A DNA stretch of 64,000 bases from Robertmurraya andreesenii (GTDB lineage Bacteria > Bacillota > Bacilli > Bacillales > Cytobacillaceae): the NCBI RefSeq assembly GCF_030813005.1, contig NZ_JAUSTU010000016.1, forward strand, positions 1 to 64,000. Direction: 5' to 3'. The notes under the pieces are model-generated. The model was not told the DNA's origin, did not search any database, and saw only the letters and a program-made list of their open reading frames with translations. The position numbers were made by a program, and so were the translations under genes. Positions 51,711 through 61,843 of this stretch are shown piece after piece; position 1 is the first letter of the stretch, and each line of letters opens with the position of its first letter.

Positions 51711-52880
51711 TTAATGATAGATATGCACAAACGGTTCTTTCTGATCGACGTCTCGGACGATCAATGCCTCCTGCCCATTTACGGAAGTAATATTAACCTC
51801 TACCGAAATATAATCTGGAAAATGCTCAAGTACCAAGCCGGCAACATACTGCGTAAAGCCAACCGCTTCGGCTTTTCCATAGAATTGCATATTGATGTTA
51901 ATGTTCAATTCCTGGAGCTCATTATCGATGTAGAAGGCCCTTCCTGTGACCCCATTAAAATTAGGGAAGTACTCCTCCACATCCTGCTTAAAATTCGAAA
52001 AGGCTGTTAAGTCATCACGGTGGTTTTTCGTCGCATCATCGGAAGGAAACAATACATAATCTTCCCTCACATTCTCCCAGCCACCAATTTTGGAGCTTCC
52101 TTCTCCGACATTGGCATAGGCAAAAAAGTTCCCTGGCACGACACTAGAGCGGCTTTCCTGCTCAAAGAGAGCAATCGTGATTGGGACCTTTTCTAGGCCT
52201 TTGATATGCCGTAAGCGTCCCACGACTTCTTCTGCAATCTTTTTGCCTTCCTTATCAAGCTTTTCGTGTGAAATCTTCTTTTCGTAGGTTGGGCCATATT
52301 TAATCTCCTGATAGTAATGAACACTATTTAGAGCTAGACCAATAACAACGCCACCTAGACGAGCTGTTCCATCTTCTCCTTTGACTAGATAATTATGCTC
52401 GAGAATATGAGCCAAGTAAATTGGGTTCTCTTCATTCCTCGTTTTTGCATCACCAACACCAGGATCGACCGGATTTAGACCAATATTTTCTTCAGGCTTC
52501 ATCTTCTTCGCCTTTACTTGTTCATCCGTATATTCACGGTTCAACCAAAGCTTTACCTTTTTTCCATCAAGATATTGACCTTCCTGAAACAAGTATTTAT
52601 CAGGGCTGAATGTATTTCGAGCAATTCGCATCAGACCTGTTTCAAATTCATCAATATCATACCGTGTATTTAGCTGACCCACTATCACTCCTCTAGCTTC
52701 TGAAGGCTCGAAGGGTAAAATCGTTTGATAATATTGATCAGAAATTTTATATTTTGGGATAATCGCTTTCTTTTTCGAATCGTCCTTCTCCTGAACAATC
52801 TGCTGATCCTTCTGGAAATTAGGGGCACAGCCCGTAAGGAGCAGGACAAATGCTAAAACGACCACTGAGATTTTTCTCAT
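51711..52880 (-). CDS. camS: CamS-family lipoprotein (sex pheromone cAM373 precursor family)
   Basis: 389 residues. Lipoprotein signal with LLLTGC (Cys about 18). NLNPVDPG-type and YLAHILEHNYL segments match the CamS/YerH family. In enterococci and staphylococci the cleaved signal peptide is a pheromone; in Bacillus the function is unknown. It follows ligA by 31 bases and belongs to the conserved pcrB-pcrA-ligA-camS cluster. Confidence 0.9.
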   Translation of the reverse strand: MRKISVVVLAFVLLLTGCAPNFQKDQQIVQEKDDSKKKAIIPKYKISDQYYQTILPFEPSEARGVIVGQLNTRYDIDEFETGLMRIARNTFSPDKYLFQEGQYLDGKKVKLWLNREYTDEQVKAKKMKPEENIGLNPVDPGVGDAKTRNEENPIYLAHILEHNYLVKGEDGTARLGGVVIGLALNSVHYYQEIKYGPTYEKKISHEKLDKEGKKIAEEVVGRLRHIKGLEKVPITIALFEQESRSSVVPGNFFAYANVGEGSSKIGGWENVREDYVLFPSDDATKNHRDDLTAFSNFKQDVEEYFPNFNGVTGRAFYIDNELQELNININMQFYGKAEAVGFTQYVAGLVLEHFPDYISVEVNITSVNGQEALIVRDVDQKEPFVHIYH

Positions 52881-52911
52881 GGTACTTACACCTCTTATTG
52901 TATCTTCATTT

Positions 52912-54924
52912 TCAATTTGAGCTTTCCAATTCTTCCACTAGTTTCTCCTCATTCCAGACCTCAATGCCTAGCTCCTCTGCCTTTGCTAGCTTTGATCCAG
53001 CATCGGCCCCAGCAATGACTAAGTGGGTCTTCTTACTGACACTTCCTGCTACTTTCCCTCCAAGGCGCTCAATGGCTTCCTTTGCTTCATTCCTTGTCAG
53101 CTGTTCGAGCTTTCCAGTTAGAACGACCGTCTTTCCTGCAAAAAAGGAGGATGAGTCCTCAGCAGAAACAGCCTTAGGTCCAGTGTAGACCATATTTACC
53201 CCGAAGTCCTGCAGCTCTTTAAGCAGCTCCTTCACCTCGTCAAGCTCAAAATAAGAGACGATGGAATCGGCCATTTTGTCTCCAATCTCATTAATGGCTG
53301 TCAGTTGTTCATAGGTGGCATTAGCAAGCCCTTCCATCGTTTCAAACTCCATTGCTAACGTCTTTGCCGCCTTCGCACCAACATGTCGGATGCCTAGCCC
53401 AAAGAGCAGTTTTTCTAGAGAATTACTCTTCGATGCTTCGATGGCCTCCAATAAATTATTGACTGATTTTTCACCCATTCTCTCAAGCTCGAGAAGCTGT
53501 TCTCTCTTTAGCTTGTAAATGTCGGCTACATCCTGGATAAGCTCTGCTGCGAATAATTGACTAATGACCTTTTCCCCAAGTCCGTCAATATTCATTGCAT
53601 CTCGTGAAACAAAGTGGATTAAGCCCTCGCGAATTTGCGCCGGACATTTCGGATTTATACAACGAAGGGCCACCTCTCCCTCTAAGCGCACGAGCTCACT
53701 TTCGCACTCCGGACAATGAGAAGGCATTTGAAATTCTATTTCTTCTCCAGTCCGTCTTTCAATGAGGACATTCACGACCTCTGGAATGATATCCCCTGCT
53801 TTCTTGATAACCACCTGATCGCCGATTCGAATGTCCTTCTCTTTAATCAAATCCTCATTATGAAGAGAAGCTCTTTGCACGGTTGTTCCGGCCACTCGCA
53901 CAGGCTCTAGAATCGCCGTAGGAGTAACAACCCCCGTCCGACCGACGCTAAGCTCAATACTTTTTAGGGTAGTGACGACTTCCTCAGCAGGGAATTTATA
54001 AGCGATGGCCCAGCGAGGACTTTTAGCAGTAAACCCAAGCTGCTCCTGCTGCTCTAAAGCGTCTACCTTGACTACTAATCCATCGATTTCATAGGGAAGC
54101 TGAGGCCTTTTTTCCGTCCATTCTTGGACAAACTGAATGACCTCATCTATTGTTTCACAGGTTCTTCTTTCTTGGTTTGTTTTAAAGCCGAGCTGATCCA
54201 AAAACCTTAGAGCGCCGCTATGTGAATCAACATCGAGTTGAGCGGTATCGGCAATACTATAAAGGAAGATATCGAGATTCCTTGATGCGGCAATTTTTGT
54301 ATCCAGTTGCCTTAAGGAGCCTGCAGCCGCATTGCGAGGGTTTGCAAATGGCTCTTCCTCTCGCTCCATCTTCAGTTTGTTTAATGCTTCAAATGAGCGC
54401 TTTGGCATAAACACTTCTCCACGAACCTCAATCGAAATATTCTCCTTCAAGCGAAGTGGAATGGAGCGAATCGTCCTCAAATTGGAAGTGATATCCTCAC
54501 CAATGGTGCCATCCCCACGGGTCGAGCCCTGGACAAACAGGCCATCTTCATAGCGTAGTGACACAGCTAATCCATCGATTTTCAGCTCACATACATAGGA
54601 GTGATCCTCTCCAACCGCTTGTGTAACTCGTCGGTCAAAATCCCTTAAATCCTGCTCATTAAAAGCATTTCCAAGGCTTAGCATGGGAATTTCATGCTGA
54701 ACCTTTTCAAACATTTCAAGAACCTGTCCACCGACACGCTGGGTCGGGGAATCGGATGTCTTCAGCTGAGGAAACTCTTCCTCAAGCTGTATAAGCTTTT
54801 GCATCAACCGATCGTACTCAGCATCTGGAACGGATGGCTGATCGAGCACATAGTATTCATAATTATATTGATTTAACAATTGATGAAGCTCTTTCACTTC
54901 TTTTTCAGCGGTTTGAAGGTCCAT
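52912..54924 (-). CDS. ligA: NAD+-dependent DNA ligase
   Basis: 670 residues. Adenylation Lys115 in CELKIDGLAVSLR, NAD pocket YEYYVLDQPSVPDAEYDRL, zinc finger CPEC ... CINPKC (about 407-430), HhH region and a BRCT domain (about 590-670, FAGKTVVLTGKLEQLTR). Essential for joining Okazaki fragments. Seventeen bases after pcrA. Confidence 0.97.
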   Translation of the reverse strand: MDLQTAEKEVKELHQLLNQYNYEYYVLDQPSVPDAEYDRLMQKLIQLEEEFPQLKTSDSPTQRVGGQVLEMFEKVQHEIPMLSLGNAFNEQDLRDFDRRVTQAVGEDHSYVCELKIDGLAVSLRYEDGLFVQGSTRGDGTIGEDITSNLRTIRSIPLRLKENISIEVRGEVFMPKRSFEALNKLKMEREEEPFANPRNAAAGSLRQLDTKIAASRNLDIFLYSIADTAQLDVDSHSGALRFLDQLGFKTNQERRTCETIDEVIQFVQEWTEKRPQLPYEIDGLVVKVDALEQQEQLGFTAKSPRWAIAYKFPAEEVVTTLKSIELSVGRTGVVTPTAILEPVRVAGTTVQRASLHNEDLIKEKDIRIGDQVVIKKAGDIIPEVVNVLIERRTGEEIEFQMPSHCPECESELVRLEGEVALRCINPKCPAQIREGLIHFVSRDAMNIDGLGEKVISQLFAAELIQDVADIYKLKREQLLELERMGEKSVNNLLEAIEASKSNSLEKLLFGLGIRHVGAKAAKTLAMEFETMEGLANATYEQLTAINEIGDKMADSIVSYFELDEVKELLKELQDFGVNMVYTGPKAVSAEDSSSFFAGKTVVLTGKLEQLTRNEAKEAIERLGGKVAGSVSKKTHLVIAGADAGSKLAKAEELGIEVWNEEKLVEELESSN

Positions 54925-54941
54925 GATCCCAGCCCTTTCAC

Positions 54942-57149
54942 TTACACTTTTTGAATTGGTGCAAACTTAGCAAGAAGTCTCTTGATTCCAGTTGGGCTCG
55001 GAAAAGCAATATCCAGCTCCATGCTTTCTCCTTCCCCTTTGACACTGACAACCGTTCCGACACCCCATTTTCCATGCTGTGCCTTGTCTCCGACTTTCCA
55101 GCCAATTTCATCTCCGCCTGTCGCTGTTGTAACAGGGCGTCTGACAGCAGGTCTAACCGTCGGTCTTGCAGGAGAGGCAAATGGGTTGGTCGTCCTTTGC
55201 TTTGGTTGAAGGCCCTCGATCAGATTCTCTGGAATCTCACGAATAAAACGAGATGGTGGATTCATATTGGTTCTTCCAAACAGCGTGCGCATTTGTGCGT
55301 TTGTGATATAGAGTTCTTCTTCCGCACGAGTAATTCCCACGTAGGCGAGACGTCTTTCCTCCTCCATTTCCGCTTCCTCCATGAGAGAACGGTTATGTGG
55401 GAACACCCCTTCCTCAAGTCCCATGAGGAATACGACTGGGAACTCTAGGCCCTTTGCCGAATGGAGGGTCATCAAGACAACTGTATTGGTCTTTTCCTCG
55501 TCATCCTCCAATTGATCAATATCTGCAACAAGGGCTAGATCGGTTAAGAAGGCGACCAAACTTTTATCTTCATTTCCTTCCTCAAAGCTCTTCGTTACCG
55601 ACATGAATTCATCAATATTTTCGAGACGGCTCTCTGCTTCAATCGACTTCTCTGCCTTTAGCATTTCACGATAACCGGACTTTTCGAGGACTTCCTCTAC
55701 GAGCTCAGTTACTGATAAAAAATCCTGCATGCCTGTGTAGCCTTTTATTAAATCACGGAATTCTGCTGCTGCCTTCGTTATTTTTGGACTTAAACCAATT
55801 AAATCAATCGATTCAAGGGCTTCAAACATGGAAATATCATGCATATCAGCAAAATTAGCAAGCTTATCGATAGAGCTTGCGCCAATTCCACGCTTTGGCA
55901 CATTGATGACCCTCTGCAAACTGATATCATCATCTGGGTTGGCAATCAGTCTTAAATAAGCAAGAATATCCTTGATTTCCTTTCGATCGTAGAACTTTAT
56001 TCCACCGACGATAGAGTACTCAATGTTTGATTTAAGGAGGACTTCCTCCATTACACGTGATTGTGCATTCGTTCGGTAAAGGATCGCAAAGTCAGAATAC
56101 TTTCGCTTGCCACTTTCAACCTGCTCTTTAATCTTCCCAGCAACAAACTGCGCTTCCGTTTGTTCGCTATCGGCCCGATAATAGAAGATTTGGTTTCCTT
56201 CGGGATTTTCCGTCCAAAGATTCTTAGGCTTACGATTGAGATTATTCTTGATCACTTCATTGGCTGCTTGGAGAATAGTTTTCGTGGAACGGTAATTTTG
56301 TTCTAAAAGAATAACCTTTGCATTTGGATAATCTTTTTCAAAGGATAGAATATTGGCAATATCAGCACCCCGCCACCTATAAATCGATTGGTCGGAATCT
56401 CCGACGACACATAGGTTTTGAAAACGGCTTGCCAGTAGCTTAACGAGCATATACTGAGCACGGTTTGTGTCCTGATACTCGTCCACATGGATGTATTGGA
56501 ATTTTCGCTGATAGTATTCCAGCACCTCAGGAACCCTACTAAAAAGCTGGATCGTCAGCATAATTAAATCATCAAAATCAAGAGCTGAATTTTTGCGAAG
56601 GCGCTTTTGGTAGAGCTCGTACACTTCACTAACAATCCTGTCATAGTAATCCCCGACAAGCTTTCCTACATCCTCTGGAGTTTTTAATTCGTTTTTCGCA
56701 CTGCTGATAGAGCCCAAAATCGCCCGTGGATCAAATTTCTTTGGGTCGAGGTTTTTTTCCTTTAGAATGTTTTTGATGACCGAAAGCTGATCCGTCGTAT
56801 CTAAAATGGTGAAGTTGCGGTTGTAGCCCATTCGATCAATATCTCGACGGAGAATTCGTACACACATGGAGTGGAAGGTTGAGATCCAAATTTCATCAGC
56901 TACCCCACCCATCATTTTATAGATTCGTTCCTTCATTTCCCGAGCAGCCTTATTTGTGAAAGTGATGGCAAGAATATTGTAGGGGTTGACTCTTTTTTCT
57001 ACCATGAGATAGGCAATTCGATGGGTCAATACCCTCGTCTTACCACTGCCTGCTCCCGCCATCAACAACAAAGGGCCTTCAGTTGTTTTGACGGCTTTCT
57101 GCTGTTCTGGGTTTAGTCCATTTAGCAATTTATCCGTTAAATATTGCAT
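54942..57149 (-). CDS. pcrA: ATP-dependent DNA helicase PcrA (UvrD/Rep family)
   Basis: 735 residues. Walker A GAGSGKT (about 33-39), ITFTNKAAREMKER (Ia), VDEYQDTNRAQY (II), VVGDSDQSIYRWRGAD (III), LEQNYRSTKTIL (IV), VVLMTLHSAKGLEFPVVFL (V) and RRLAYVGITRAEEEL (VI). Full-length with the C-terminal RNA-polymerase-binding Tudor-like end (VGDKAQHGKWGVGTVV). ATG 57149 has GGTGGTG. Confidence 0.97.
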   Translation of the reverse strand: MQYLTDKLLNGLNPEQQKAVKTTEGPLLLMAGAGSGKTRVLTHRIAYLMVEKRVNPYNILAITFTNKAAREMKERIYKMMGGVADEIWISTFHSMCVRILRRDIDRMGYNRNFTILDTTDQLSVIKNILKEKNLDPKKFDPRAILGSISSAKNELKTPEDVGKLVGDYYDRIVSEVYELYQKRLRKNSALDFDDLIMLTIQLFSRVPEVLEYYQRKFQYIHVDEYQDTNRAQYMLVKLLASRFQNLCVVGDSDQSIYRWRGADIANILSFEKDYPNAKVILLEQNYRSTKTILQAANEVIKNNLNRKPKNLWTENPEGNQIFYYRADSEQTEAQFVAGKIKEQVESGKRKYSDFAILYRTNAQSRVMEEVLLKSNIEYSIVGGIKFYDRKEIKDILAYLRLIANPDDDISLQRVINVPKRGIGASSIDKLANFADMHDISMFEALESIDLIGLSPKITKAAAEFRDLIKGYTGMQDFLSVTELVEEVLEKSGYREMLKAEKSIEAESRLENIDEFMSVTKSFEEGNEDKSLVAFLTDLALVADIDQLEDDEEKTNTVVLMTLHSAKGLEFPVVFLMGLEEGVFPHNRSLMEEAEMEEERRLAYVGITRAEEELYITNAQMRTLFGRTNMNPPSRFIREIPENLIEGLQPKQRTTNPFASPARPTVRPAVRRPVTTATGGDEIGWKVGDKAQHGKWGVGTVVSVKGEGESMELDIAFPSPTGIKRLLAKFAPIQKV

Positions 57150-57206
57150 TTTTACACCACCATACAAACATACGTTCTTATAACCATTGTAATCGAACTT
57201 GTTATT

Positions 57207-57893
57207 TCATTCAAACTTTATTTTCACTGTTTCTAATGCATAATCGAAGTTTGTATAAATCGAGTTCCCTACCACAATCACATCTGCATGGGCAGACATT
57301 TCCCTTGCTTGTTCTAGCGTCTTAATTCCGCCTCCATAAAAGAGGGTCGTCCGCTCTAGCACCTGCTTGGTTTCTTGTACAAGACTCGGATCTCCATAGC
57401 TTCCGCTGTATTCAAGATAAAATACGGGGTGATGGAACATTTTTTCCGCAAGCCTTGCATATGCGATGACATCATCCGTACTCAAATTCGTCCGTGCATT
57501 TGTTAATTTAGCTACCTTACAATCTTCATTAAGAATACAATAGCCTTGAAAAATGATTTCCTCCCAGTTCATGATGTCGCCAAATTCTTTGACCGCTTCA
57601 TGATGCAGATCAATGATCCATTTGGGATTCGTGCTATTTAACACAGATGGGATAAAATATAGGTCAAAGCCCGGAGTAATAGATTCGATATTGGAAATTT
57701 CCAATACACATGGTACCGTGTACCTGCGAACTCTCGCCATCAGGTCTAGTACTTTTTCAAGAGTCACACCGTCAGTGCCACCTATAATAATGGCATCTGT
57801 TCCAGACTCACATAGCTTTTCAAGATTCTCATCAGAAATTTCCTTATTCGGGTCCAGCTTAAATGCATGGCGCCATTCACGAACATCGTACAC
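57207..57893 (-). CDS. pcrB: heptaprenylglyceryl phosphate synthase
   Basis: 228 residues, TIM-barrel prenyltransferase of the PcrB/GGGPS family. Joins heptaprenyl diphosphate to glycerol-1-phosphate, an archaeal-type ether lipid. AIIIGGTDGVT, YLEYSGSYGDP and FYGGGIKTLEQA are the glycerol-phosphate binding and barrel motifs. About 40-60 bases before pcrA. Confidence 0.95.
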   Translation of the reverse strand: MYDVREWRHAFKLDPNKEISDENLEKLCESGTDAIIIGGTDGVTLEKVLDLMARVRRYTVPCVLEISNIESITPGFDLYFIPSVLNSTNPKWIIDLHHEAVKEFGDIMNWEEIIFQGYCILNEDCKVAKLTNARTNLSTDDVIAYARLAEKMFHHPVFYLEYSGSYGDPSLVQETKQVLERTTLFYGGGIKTLEQAREMSAHADVIVVGNSIYTNFDYALETVKIKFE

Positions 57894-57965
57894 GTCCAGC
57901 TTCCTCCAATCAATTATTCCATTCCAACATTATACCATTTGAAGCAGTATTTAAAAAATGAAAAC

Positions 57966-57991
57966 CGAGGAATCGTGTCTTGTTCCTCGGT
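57966..57991 (-). terminator. intrinsic terminator of yerC
   Basis: CCGAGGAA (57966-57973) pairs with TTCCTCGG (57984-57991); a T-rich tract follows on the minus strand. Confidence 0.8.
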
Positions 57992-58002
57992 CCTTCTGAA
58001 TT

Positions 58003-58299
58003 TTATTTTTCATCCTTAATCCTTTCAAGCACTAACTCATAGGCGTCATTTCCATAATTTAAGCATCGCTTTACACGGGATATAGTCGCCGTACTTGCAC
58101 CTGTCTCTGTTTCAATTTTGTGATAGGTCTTACCCTCACGGAGCATGCGCGCAACCTCCAAACGCTGCGCTAGTGATTGTATTTCGTTCACAGTACATAA
58201 ATCATCAAAAAAACGATAGCATTCCTCTAAATCATTTAAGGACAAAATGGCATTGAATAATTGATCAAGTTCTTTCCCTCTTAGCTTATCTATTTGCAT
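58003..58299 (-). CDS. yerC: TrpR-like DNA-binding protein YerC
   Basis: 98 residues, all helical. LCTVNEIQSLAQRLEVARML and ETGASTATISRVKRCLNYG form the Trp-repressor-like HTH of the YerC/YecD family. Target unknown. It follows yerB with a 29-base gap, so they may share a transcript. Confidence 0.92.
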   Translation of the reverse strand: MQIDKLRGKELDQLFNAILSLNDLEECYRFFDDLCTVNEIQSLAQRLEVARMLREGKTYHKIETETGASTATISRVKRCLNYGNDAYELVLERIKDEK

Positions 58300-58328
58300 A
58301 TGTCTACCCCTTTTAGATGGCGTTATAG

Positions 58329-59372
58329 TTACTGCGCTTCAAAAGAAACAATTTGTTCTAATCCTTTACCGGATGGAACGATATTGATCCATGTTTTTCC
58401 AGGGACAAATCCGACTTCTCGTCCATTTGCGAAAGGAAGAAGCTTGCCTCCTTGGTTCTTCCATTCAACTTCCTTCCATTGCCCTCTTTGTAGCAAGTAG
58501 GCATCTCCGCCAGAAGCTAAATTGATTTCCCGTCTTCCCTCGCTGTCAATCACCTTATGCTCCGCTTCTAGGATGAGGATATTATCTAAAAGAAGAGGGT
58601 CTTTTGAATCTGAGTCAACCGTCAGTTCGCCATTGGAATAACGTTTATATTTCTTTTCATGCTCGTCATATTCATATTGAACATTAAACAAATTACTGGA
58701 GAAATAAGAAATCAAAGCGGATGTTGCCTTTTCTCCATCCAACTGTTCTATCTCTTTTTCTGTTAAAAAGGTTAAAGCAGAAGGAGGCTGATCCATATCA
58801 TAGCCAATCTTCTCTGCTCCTTTTAGGACATTCTCCGAAGTAATATAGGAGTTATGCGGTGCCACCCGGCTCTTGTCTCTCTTAAACAAAGAACCATCAT
58901 ATTGCATCCCATTTATATGGTCAACATATCCATTATCAAGCATTTTCTTAGCCTCTGGGCTATACCCATGTGCAATATAAAGAGCATCATAGCCCTTTGC
59001 TAATTCAATAAAATAATCTCTAGCACTTCTAACCGGTCCTATCCGATCGGCTTGTTCACTTTGAAAAATGGCAAGAAAGCGTGTGACATTGCCTTCTGCT
59101 AATAATTCATACACGATATCTGCCTTATGAAAGCCTGATTGCGGGCGAGCTTTTGGGTCATTATTAATCATCACTGCGTAGGCACGTCCTGAAGGCTCCT
59201 CTTTAAGCCCTACTCCTGTTAATGGAGCTTGATATGGAAAGACTTCTTTTTCTTTTTTGGTCACGTCGGTTACTTCTTTTTCTTCATGTTCTTTTACCGT
59301 TTCTTTTTTATCACTGCAGCCCGCCAATACAGCAATGAAGACTGCCATGAGAACGATCCATCTCCGCTTCAT
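58329..59372 (-). CDS. yerB: DUF3048 lipoprotein YerB
   Basis: 347 residues. Lipoprotein signal with VLAGC (Cys about 19). AYAVMINNDPKARPQSGFHKAD and RIGPVRSARDYFIELAKGYD are DUF3048 marks. Cell-surface protein of unknown role, possibly cell-wall linked. Confidence 0.92.
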   Translation of the reverse strand: MKRRWIVLMAVFIAVLAGCSDKKETVKEHEEKEVTDVTKKEKEVFPYQAPLTGVGLKEEPSGRAYAVMINNDPKARPQSGFHKADIVYELLAEGNVTRFLAIFQSEQADRIGPVRSARDYFIELAKGYDALYIAHGYSPEAKKMLDNGYVDHINGMQYDGSLFKRDKSRVAPHNSYITSENVLKGAEKIGYDMDQPPSALTFLTEKEIEQLDGEKATSALISYFSSNLFNVQYEYDEHEKKYKRYSNGELTVDSDSKDPLLLDNILILEAEHKVIDSEGRREINLASGGDAYLLQRGQWKEVEWKNQGGKLLPFANGREVGFVPGKTWINIVPSGKGLEQIVSFEAQ

Positions 59373-59412
59373 AATGCACTCCCTATCTCATATAGAAAAA
59401 TCCTTTTATATT

Positions 59413-61155
59413 TTAACGCACTATAGTTGGAAAGAGTACCATTTTATTCATAACATCATAAACCCCCTGTTGGGTGACCCGAATGTATGGTAAATGAGTG
59501 GATGTAAAAAATAATAATGAATAAATCGGATCGTTAAATTTATAGCCTCTTTCAACTAAGTAAGAGGAGAGTTTTTTCTCGTCCTCAATAAGCTCTTCGA
59601 CCGTTTTATCGGACATAACTCCTTTGAGTGGCAAAGCAATTTCCATGACTATTTCTTGAGCCTCACTAACGACAATTCCTCCGCCTATTTCCTTTAAGCG
59701 ATTAAAAGCTCTAAGCATTTCATTTTTATCCTTCCCGATAAGGACGATATCACCAGTGAAAGAATAAGAGCTCGCAAGGCCTGGGAGGCTTTTCGCAAAT
59801 CCTTTTACGACCGTATTAATTCTCCATTTTCCTTCCCGATCAATGAGCATAAAAAAACACTCATCATGGGAATCAGAGATTTGATCATAATTCGAATCAA
59901 TAGATATGGAATACGGCTTCGTAATAACAGAGTTTTCCATTTGAATACCAAATGGCATTGAAAACTGAAGATCATCAGGGCTTAAATCCCAATCAATGTT
60001 CAATGCATCTAAACCATGCTCCTGCCAATTGATATCGTTATATTGATCGATGATGTTCCCATCCCGTTTGACCCACTTTCCCTTTGCCAAAACAGAAACA
60101 GGTGTAGGATTCTTCTCATTCTCAAGGAAATTGATATTCGCAACTCTTCCTGTCGCAATATTTCCATGTAGATACTCCAAATTATAATAACGGGCGACAT
60201 TAATTGTTGCCATATTATAGGCATCCACGACTGGGATACCCTTTTCGATGGCCATCCGAATCATGTTATCAATAATTCCAGCCTCGTAAAAGGAAGCCGA
60301 CGAACCATCTGTATTAAACATAAACTGATCATAATGTTCAATGCCTAGTGTTTGAATTTCATCAAGAAGAACCGGTAAATCAGGGCGAATCGAGGAATGT
60401 CTTAACGAAACCATGTATCCCTGCATCAGCCGATGATAAATTTCCTCCCCGTTAATGGCTTCATGATCACAATCTGCACCAAACAAAGTCATTTTGGCCA
60501 ATGTTTTTTCCGAAGCTCCTGGAAAGTGACCTTCAATCTTCTTCCTCATCCTCTTTGTTTCTTGAATCCAATGAAGCATCATATCGTCCCCATCTAAAAG
60601 CTTCGGCCAACCCGTTAGCTCTCCACCCTGCAATACCGCATCATGCTCAAGCCAGGACTTCACATCGGCATGGGAAAAAATATCCACCTCATCAAGAATT
60701 TCAGTTTGTGCATCAAATCGGCACCACCAATACATGGATGTCGGGATATTTCTCAACTCCCTTAGCAAAGAAAACGCTTTCTTTTTTTCTAACTGCAAAA
60801 GGAGCATCATATTGTCATTTATTAATGTAGTCGTTCCAAATTGAGATGCATACCTAGCTAACGAATGGGGATTATATAAATGAAATGGGTGTGCATGTGG
60901 TTCAATATAGCCAGGGACTAGATATTGGCCCGCACAATCGACGACTTCACAGCTTGACATATTGTCTGGTAGCTTGTCACCCACATAGACAATTCGATCC
61001 TCATAAATCCATATATTAGCTGTTACCCATTTTCGAAAAACCTGATTTAAATAACATGCATCTTTTAATAAGATCGTTGGTGCCAGCTTCCCATCTAAGA
61101 CGGAAACATGCTCTCTAATCTGTTTGTTCTTCCAACGATACCGTTGTTCTAGCAC
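59413..61155 (-). CDS. yerA: adenine deaminase-like amidohydrolase YerA
   Basis: 580 residues. Metal-binding HAH at residues 87-89 (IEPHAHPF), a later SLRHSSIRPDL histidine and a GxATGRVANINFLE end strand identify the amidohydrolase superfamily, adenine-deaminase branch. Paralogue of AdeC; adenine deamination is plausible but not proven. GTG start behind AGGGAGGG. Its neighbours in purine synthesis (purH, purD) suit a purine role. Confidence 0.88.
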   Translation of the reverse strand: MLEQRYRWKNKQIREHVSVLDGKLAPTILLKDACYLNQVFRKWVTANIWIYEDRIVYVGDKLPDNMSSCEVVDCAGQYLVPGYIEPHAHPFHLYNPHSLARYASQFGTTTLINDNMMLLLQLEKKKAFSLLRELRNIPTSMYWWCRFDAQTEILDEVDIFSHADVKSWLEHDAVLQGGELTGWPKLLDGDDMMLHWIQETKRMRKKIEGHFPGASEKTLAKMTLFGADCDHEAINGEEIYHRLMQGYMVSLRHSSIRPDLPVLLDEIQTLGIEHYDQFMFNTDGSSASFYEAGIIDNMIRMAIEKGIPVVDAYNMATINVARYYNLEYLHGNIATGRVANINFLENEKNPTPVSVLAKGKWVKRDGNIIDQYNDINWQEHGLDALNIDWDLSPDDLQFSMPFGIQMENSVITKPYSISIDSNYDQISDSHDECFFMLIDREGKWRINTVVKGFAKSLPGLASSYSFTGDIVLIGKDKNEMLRAFNRLKEIGGGIVVSEAQEIVMEIALPLKGVMSDKTVEELIEDEKKLSSYLVERGYKFNDPIYSLLFFTSTHLPYIRVTQQGVYDVMNKMVLFPTIVR

Positions 61156-61400
61156 AATGCTCCCTCCCTTTTGAAAATACTGTGATGTATTGACATTGGC
61201 TCTATTTTTAAAAAAAGGACTGTTTAATCATGCCGCCTTATGTGTAGTTCGTTGCTCGTCATACTGAGAAAAACATTAACAATGCCATTGAAAGGAAAGA
61301 AAACCCTTTCATATCTTCTATAATAGAGTACCATAATTCGTCGTTTAACGCATTAAAGAATTAAAAAAATATATTAAAAAAATGTGAAGGAGTGACCATA
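61156..61400. other. intergenic region with divergent promoters
   Basis: 245 bp between yerA and the DUF2892 gene. A TATAAT lies near 61319 on the plus strand without a good -35. Nothing else recognised. Confidence 0.4.
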
Positions 61401-61682
61401 TTGAAAGTAAAGCAAAACATCGGGACATTAAACGCACTCATCCGAATCACATGTGGTTTGACGATCCTCGCTTGGAGCACAGCCAAAATGGTGAAAAGAC
61501 CATGGCGGGATAGGTATTTATACATGGCAATCATGGGAGCAATGAAGGTTGGGGAAGGCATTGTCAAGTATTGCCCTGTAACTGCATTGGTTGAAAAGGG
61601 ACAAGACATGATGGATGGAAATAACAATAAGGATGGGCTAGACACAGGACTGAATGAGATCCTTCCATTTAATCAAACCTAA
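61401..61682 (+). CDS. DUF2892 (YgaP-like) small membrane protein
   Basis: 93 residues from a TTG behind GAAGGAG. NIGTLNALIRITCGLTILAW is the usual DUF2892 beginning; two membrane-associated helices, MKVGEGIVKYCPVTALVE at the middle. Function unknown. Confidence 0.8.
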   Translation: MKVKQNIGTLNALIRITCGLTILAWSTAKMVKRPWRDRYLYMAIMGAMKVGEGIVKYCPVTALVEKGQDMMDGNNNKDGLDTGLNEILPFNQT

Positions 61683-61729
61683 AGAATTCCCCCCTTTATG
61701 AGGGGGGATGAGTAAAGGAGCTGAGAAAA

Positions 61730-61843
61730 ATGTTTTGGGAATATTTCACGGATATGTCATTTGTACTTACGGTCTTGATTGGGAGCATCGTAGCCCTTTT
61801 ATTTGTGTATATTAGAAAATCTAATCGAAAACAGGCTCGATAG
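61730..61843 (+). CDS. 37-residue single-helix membrane protein
   Basis: MFWEYFTDMSFVLTVLIGSI, then VALLFVYIRKSNRKQAR. One membrane helix (about 10-28) and a basic tail that would face the cytoplasm. AAAGGAG is 9 bases upstream. Its last 23 bases overlap the 3' end of purD on the other strand. No known family recalled. Confidence 0.7.
   Translation: MFWEYFTDMSFVLTVLIGSIVALLFVYIRKSNRKQAR

Noticed and set aside
61690..61710. CCCCCC/GGGGGG hairpin as a terminator of the DUF2892 gene
   Set aside because: A stem is visible, but no T-run follows and the small membrane protein gene starts 20 bases later, so read-through seems likely.
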